This document shows positions 41,085 through 44,811 of a stretch of 44,811 nucleotides of DNA, piece after piece. The notes below the pieces were generated by a model that saw nothing but the letters and a program-made list of their open reading frames with translations, made no database searches and was not told the origin of the DNA. The translations under genes were made by a program, and so were the position numbers. The DNA is from Candidatus Melainabacteria bacterium. Its GTDB lineage: Bacteria > Cyanobacteriota > Vampirovibrionia > Vampirovibrionales > Vampirovibrionaceae. Location of the stretch: assembly GCA_902168245.1 (NCBI GenBank), contig CABHPA010000056.1, positions 1-44,811 of the forward strand, given 5' to 3'. The stretch's first letter is position 1; every line of letters starts with the position of its first letter.

Positions 41085-42476
41085 TTAGCGGGCTGTATGA
41101 CCAGCTTGCGCCATCCGGTTTTGGGAGGCGAGGGAATTGACCAAGGTTTCGGCGAGTGTTTTGGCCTGTTGCCGAATTTCAGGCACCGCTGTGGACTCCC
41201 AAAGCAATCCTTTCATGGGGGGGCCTAAGGTGTATAAATTGGAGGCCGCGCCCTCTCTGTTGAGCAGGCAACCGTTGGGCAGACAATTCAACCCCATGCC
41301 TAACCGATCGGGGACAATCAACCCGTTTTTGATGAGATTCACCACCAGAGCATCCGTTCTTTGTAAAAAGTTTGCCCCGGAACCGGAGCAGTTCAACACG
41401 TAGTCCACTTGCAAACATATCGACTCAGCCTGTTTTCTGGGTTGAATGATCACCTCGACCCGATTATCCGATTCCTGGTATGCCAGAATACGACCTGCCA
41501 GGATTTCAAGCTGCCTGGTTTCAATGAACTGTTCCATTTGCCCCGCAATTTCAGGCGGCATGCGATGGCGGTGACTTTCCCAGTAGGGTCTTACATGGCG
41601 CAGGAAGCGCTCTTTTTCCGGCTCCGGCAAGTCTTGCCAAAGTTGCTGGGTCTGGGGCCGAAGCCCGTCCACCAGAGAGCGCCAATTGTTTTCCCCCTTG
41701 GCCAAAATTGCCCGGAACTGTCGAAAAAGTTCTCGAACCGATGGGGTGGGATGCTTGCCAAACGGCTCGATTAGCGGCTTGCAAGTTAAGTCGTGAGCCT
41801 GCGGGAGCAACCCTCTTCGGGACAACGCAATAATTTTGCCCCGATGGTTTTGCGCTTGGAGCTGCAATACCTTGTCCACCATGGTAAGTCCTGTTCCGAT
41901 AATAAACAGGTCGGCCTCTGGCGGTATGCTGGTAATTTTTTCGGTAAGCCAAGGATTTGCGATGAAGCGCGCGCTCTGGTAAAAAGGGCTTTTCGGGAAA
42001 TTGGGAATGGCGTTGGGACTGTTGCCCAGCGCAAGTACAACCCTGTCTGCGGAAAGAGAGGAGCCATCTTCCAGCGCAATAGCATAGCTTTCTCCTGAAG
42101 GTTGAATTGCGATGGCCTCTTGGTGAATTTTCTGGAAATGGGCGGTGGCTGGTCTGGCTTGCTCAGCCTCATTCAGGCAATGGTTTAAATAGTCCCCAAA
42201 GCGTTGACGGGAGACAAAATCGGTTTCTTGGCTGTCGGGATTCTTGTTTTGCAACCAGTTAAGAAAATGCTCCGGCTCATTAGGAAAACAGCTCATCTTG
42301 CCCGCAGGTACATTCAGCAGATGCTGGGCAAACGGTGTGCTATAAGCGATTCCTCGTCCAAACTTAGCACGCTCAACCAAGGTAATATCCAGCATTATAT
42401 CGGTTTGATGCTGCATGAGTTGAATTGCTGTAAGGGTTCCGCTAAAGCCACTGCCTATAATCACAATTTTATTCAT
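41085..42476 (-). CDS. FAD/NAD(P)-binding protein, YdhS-like
   Basis: The 463 residues begin with the dinucleotide motif IVIIGSGFSGTLTAIQL and the family's second motif FGRGIAYSTPFAQHLLNVPA, typical of the FAD_NAD_binding_9 group. A second dinucleotide segment is DLFIIGTGLTMVDKVLQLQA. Homologues are probably flavin oxidoreductases of unknown substrate. It lies between cysNC and cysQ on the opposite strand to cysNC and could be an independent gene. No redox partner is identified. Confidence 0.88.
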   Translation of the reverse strand: MNKIVIIGSGFSGTLTAIQLMQHQTDIMLDITLVERAKFGRGIAYSTPFAQHLLNVPAGKMSCFPNEPEHFLNWLQNKNPDSQETDFVSRQRFGDYLNHCLNEAEQARPATAHFQKIHQEAIAIQPSGESYAIALEDGSSLSADRVVLALGNSPNAIPNFPKSPFYQSARFIANPWLTEKITSIPPEADLFIIGTGLTMVDKVLQLQAQNHRGKIIALSRRGLLPQAHDLTCKPLIEPFGKHPTPSVRELFRQFRAILAKGENNWRSLVDGLRPQTQQLWQDLPEPEKERFLRHVRPYWESHRHRMPPEIAGQMEQFIETRQLEILAGRILAYQESDNRVEVIIQPRKQAESICLQVDYVLNCSGSGANFLQRTDALVVNLIKNGLIVPDRLGMGLNCLPNGCLLNREGAASNLYTLGPPMKGLLWESTAVPEIRQQAKTLAETLVNSLASQNRMAQAGHTAR

Positions 42477-42542
42477 AAATAATTAAATTGCCTGCCTACA
42501 TTGCTAAAACTGGTATTGCCTGGATTATGGGCTGATTTTTGA

Positions 42543-43331
42543 TTACTGACAAATAAACCAAGGGTTCAATAGATTTTCTTTATTATAAATCAGTTCCTGT
42601 CCGTTCTCAAAATTAACGACTGATTTACCGCTTTCCTTGGCAATAATGTGGGCCGCCGCAGTATCCCACTCCATGGTTGGCGCCAGGCGAGGGTATACGT
42701 CTGCTTTTCCTTCCGCTACCAGGCAGAATTTCAAGGCGCTTCCCGCCGGAATGAAATTGACTTCCGCGTAGCGTTGTTTCTGCTCGCTCAGGAACGCTTC
42801 CATGGCTTCAGAACCATGGGAGCGGCTGCCCACAATGGTAATTGCGCCCTGCTTCGGTAACGGCTTTGCCTGCAATTTTACAGGGGGTTTCGTTGATTCT
42901 ATTTTGAAACTGCCTGTTCCCTGAACTGCGTAATATAAAATATCTTTTACCGGGACATAAACGATTCCGGTAACGGCCCGCCCTTGGTGAATAAGCGCAA
43001 TATTCACCGTGAATTCGCCATTGCGATGAATGAATTCCTTGGTTCCGTCCAAGGGATCCACCAGCCAGAAATACTCCCAGTTCTTTCTGGCGTCGTATGG
43101 AATCTGGCTGGATTCTTCAGACAAAATTGGAATGGCTGGAAATAATTTCTCCAAACCTGATGCGATGATCTGATGTGCAAGTTGATCCGCCTTTGTTAGC
43201 GGGCTATTGTCCTGCTTGTATTCAACTTGGAAATCCTGCTCGTAAACTTTCAGGATTTCCACACCCGCCATTCGGGCAATTGTCAGGATGGATTGCAGGC
43301 ATGATGGATTTTGTTGAATTGCGGAAAGCAT
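42543..43331 (-). CDS. cysQ: 3'(2'),5'-bisphosphate nucleotidase
   Basis: Hydrolyses PAP, the toxic by-product of PAPS-dependent sulfation, to AMP. The 262 residues have the inositol monophosphatase fold with metal sites ILSEES, LVDPLDGTKEFIHRNGEF and the C-terminal PTMEWDTAAAHIIA. The order and KEFI motif distinguish CysQ from inositol monophosphatase. The start at 43331 is a little uncertain. It sits next to the sulfotransferase and close to the PAPS synthesis genes, which fits a sulfation cassette. Confidence 0.94.
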   Translation of the reverse strand: MLSAIQQNPSCLQSILTIARMAGVEILKVYEQDFQVEYKQDNSPLTKADQLAHQIIASGLEKLFPAIPILSEESSQIPYDARKNWEYFWLVDPLDGTKEFIHRNGEFTVNIALIHQGRAVTGIVYVPVKDILYYAVQGTGSFKIESTKPPVKLQAKPLPKQGAITIVGSRSHGSEAMEAFLSEQKQRYAEVNFIPAGSALKFCLVAEGKADVYPRLAPTMEWDTAAAHIIAKESGKSVVNFENGQELIYNKENLLNPWFICQ

Positions 43332-43465
43332 TTTCTTGCAAATTTTCTGGCAACAATAAAATAAGTTGAATTGGAAATGAGTGGGCTTTTTGACATGTTA
43401 GTATGAATCGCAGCGGTTTGTCCACGCGAACCTTGTAAAATTGTCCTGTGTCTCCGGTGTGGCAG

Positions 43466-43477
43466 ACCATTAATGGT
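43466..43477. promoter_or_regulatory. Palindrome between cysQ and the sulfotransferase gene
   Basis: ACCATTAATGGT is a perfect 12-bp palindrome in the AT-rich 278-bp divergent gap. It could be an operator controlling one or both genes. No regulator gene is nearby. Confidence 0.3.
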
Positions 43478-43609
43478 ATATTGTGGCAGGCTCAAGATTG
43501 AAATATATGCAAGGCTCTGTTAGAATTGTAATGCTTTAAAGTGGTAATATTTTGCTTTCGGGATTCTGCCTCTCCCAGGTTAGGTTTTAAATAGCGACTG
43601 AAACAAACA

Positions 43610-44560
43610 ATGCGCCAAAGTAATGATAAGATTGTTATTTTCATACATATCCCAAAGGCTGCCGGTTCAACTGTCGTCGATATCCTGAAACGCCAGTATT
43701 CGCCCCAATGTTGTTACCGTTTCAGGCTTCAAAAGGATGAAAAATTCAAGACTCCAGAGGAAAGACAGGCTTATAAAGAGGCTCCGGTCAATAAGAAACT
43801 GTTCGTGACAGAACATACCGTTGCAACATTGCAGCAGGACTGGTTCAGGCAGGAGGATCTTAAGGTTTTGACCGGACACTATGGCTATGGTATCCATGAG
43901 CAAATCAGTCAGCCTGCTAACTACTTTACCATTTTAAGAGAGCCGATTAAGCGTACTATTTCTCAATATAACTACGTGGTTGAAAGGCGGCATCTTCACA
44001 AGCGCTTTTCTCCACCTCGCTCGCTTCGTGAATATGCGGATCAGAATGTTACGATTGATAACTTGCAGACCCGTATGCTGGCAGGTGAAAGTGGTCTGCC
44101 GCTTCAGGTTGGGTTTGGTGAATGCAACGAGGAGATGTTCCGCAAGGCCAAGGAAAATCTGGTGAATGGGATGGGTGTTCCGGGGATTACGGAAAGGTTT
44201 GATGAAACCATTCTGTTGCTGAAACACATGTTGGGTTGGACTGGTTTCCCCTATTACCGTAAAGTGAATGTTACCAGTAAAAAGCCGGAAATCAGGCGGT
44301 TTCCCAAAGCGGATATCGATTATATCAAGGCGTTTAACCAGTATGACTTGATGTTATATGAATTTGCCCTGGAGCTTTTTAATCAAAAGATTCGGGAAAT
44401 GGGCTCCGGGTTTCAATGCGAACTGAAGTTGTTTAATGCGCTTAATCCGCCATGTGGCTATTTGCTTGAAAGGCAAAGAAAATTTGCAAATTCATATGCT
44501 GAGGTTAACAAGCAAATCCGCAAGCATCCCATGATAAGACCCTGGTTAAAGTTTATTTAA
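43610..44560 (+). CDS. PAPS-dependent sulfotransferase
   Basis: The 316 residues show the sulfotransferase PAPS sites: the 5'-phosphosulfate loop FIHIPKAAGSTVVDILKRQY (about 11-30), and the 3'-phosphate strand-helix FTILREPIKRTISQYNYV (about 105-122). This is the carbohydrate (heparan 2-O or GT-type) sulfotransferase family. No membrane anchor is seen, unlike Golgi enzymes, so it acts in the cytoplasm before export. Likely substrate is a surface glycan or lipid-linked sugar. The gene looks AT-richer than those in the left half of the window, which suggests transfer. Confidence 0.9.
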   Translation: MRQSNDKIVIFIHIPKAAGSTVVDILKRQYSPQCCYRFRLQKDEKFKTPEERQAYKEAPVNKKLFVTEHTVATLQQDWFRQEDLKVLTGHYGYGIHEQISQPANYFTILREPIKRTISQYNYVVERRHLHKRFSPPRSLREYADQNVTIDNLQTRMLAGESGLPLQVGFGECNEEMFRKAKENLVNGMGVPGITERFDETILLLKHMLGWTGFPYYRKVNVTSKKPEIRRFPKADIDYIKAFNQYDLMLYEFALELFNQKIREMGSGFQCELKLFNALNPPCGYLLERQRKFANSYAEVNKQIRKHPMIRPWLKFI

Positions 44561-44567
44561 GCCCTAA

Positions 44568-44811
44568 GAGGCCGTCTGAGAAGTTTAGGCAGGGGCGATT
44601 CGTTTGAGCATCAAGTGGGTCATGGCAATATAAATGTCGCTCTGGCTGCTTGAAGCGGTTTTCTCATACTCTTTGGCCAAGAGTCGACAAGGATTGAGCC
44701 AACCAAAGGTTCGTTCCACAATCCAGCGATGAGGCAGAACTTTAAATCCCGCTTCGTTGCGTTTGACAATTTCTAAATCGATTTTCAAAACTGTTTTGGC
44801 CCAATCTTGCA
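44568..44811 (-). mobile_element. End of an IS5-type insertion sequence
   Basis: The element begins near 44568 with GAGGCCGTCTGAGAAG, a sequence of the kind found at ends of IS5-group elements, and continues past the window's right edge. Only the 3' part of its transposase is included. The left boundary is approximate. Confidence 0.75.
44585..44811 (-). CDS. IS5-family transposase, partial
   Basis: The visible 75 residues are the C-terminal end of a DDE transposase: DLEIVKRNEAGFKVLPHRW then IVERTFGWLNPCRLLAKEYE, which contains the catalytic glutamate in VERTFGW. Reading continues off the edge without a stop (QDWAKTVLKI). Protein start lies beyond the window. It is intact as far as seen. Confidence 0.9.
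   Translation of the reverse strand, partial: QDWAKTVLKIDLEIVKRNEAGFKVLPHRWIVERTFGWLNPCRLLAKEYEKTASSSQSDIYIAMTHLMLKRIAPA

Overview
This 44.8-kb window is a gene-dense chromosomal segment from a free-living bacterium of moderately high GC content. It carries core housekeeping genes: coaE, aspS, purL, purF, SRP RNA, panB, panC, the rapZ-yvcK pair, and genes for polyamine synthesis and PAPS synthesis. There are no rRNA or recognisable tRNA genes, no CRISPR array and no prophage. The only mobile DNA is the end of an IS5-type element at the right edge. I cannot fix the taxon from sequence alone. The mix of features (a YvcK with N-terminal membrane helices, an extended RimI, paired short SpeD proteins, a DUF5522 protein) gives me an impression of the non-photosynthetic Cyanobacteriota (Melainabacteria/Vampirovibrio-like), but that is a guess.

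Layout. 0-5.3 kb: coaE (minus), diverging from a GAF-domain histidine kinase, aspS and a small membrane protein. 5.3-9.5 kb (minus): purL-purF, the SRP RNA gene (ffs) and a small cysteine-rich DUF5522 protein. 9.6-11.5 kb (plus): a BAX-inhibitor-1-like membrane protein, a pentapeptide-repeat protein and a 98-aa unknown. 11.8-14.7 kb (minus): a four-gene polyamine operon, speD1-speD2-speE-speB, ended by a perfect 11-bp hairpin. 15.0-17.5 kb: a GT2 glycosyltransferase and a polytopic GT39-like glycosyltransferase. 17.7-21.5 kb: guanine deaminase, a 443-aa low-complexity unknown and an MgtC-family protein. 21.6-23.8 kb (minus): a PabC-like class IV aminotransferase/lyase and an orphan OLD-type TOPRIM protein. 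24.2-31 kb (plus): rimI, bioY, pxpA-like, rapZ, yvcK, panB and panC. 31-33 kb (minus): cobO, a thiamine-binding (MTH1187-type) protein and a two-CBS protein. 33.4-37 kb (plus): a small heat-shock protein, D-lactate dehydrogenase, a hemerythrin-cupin fusion and a 300-aa unknown. 37.1-44.6 kb: a methyltransferase, cysD, a cysN-cysC fusion, a FAD/NAD-binding protein, cysQ and a sulfotransferase. Then the IS5-type end.

How the genes work together. The polyamine operon holds SAM decarboxylase, spermidine synthase and an agmatinase, plus a second SpeD-fold protein that keeps the self-cleavage serine but has lost the conserved WPE motif. If that paralogue is a pyruvoyl arginine decarboxylase, the four genes would encode the whole route from arginine to spermidine. 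The right-hand cluster has genes to make PAPS (cysD, cysNC), use it (sulfotransferase) and remove the by-product PAP (cysQ), with no reductive genes nearby. It therefore looks like a sulfation cassette, not assimilatory sulfate reduction. Several CoA- and cofactor-related genes (coaE, panB, panC, bioY, cobO, pabC-like, the thiamine-binding protein) are scattered among these units.
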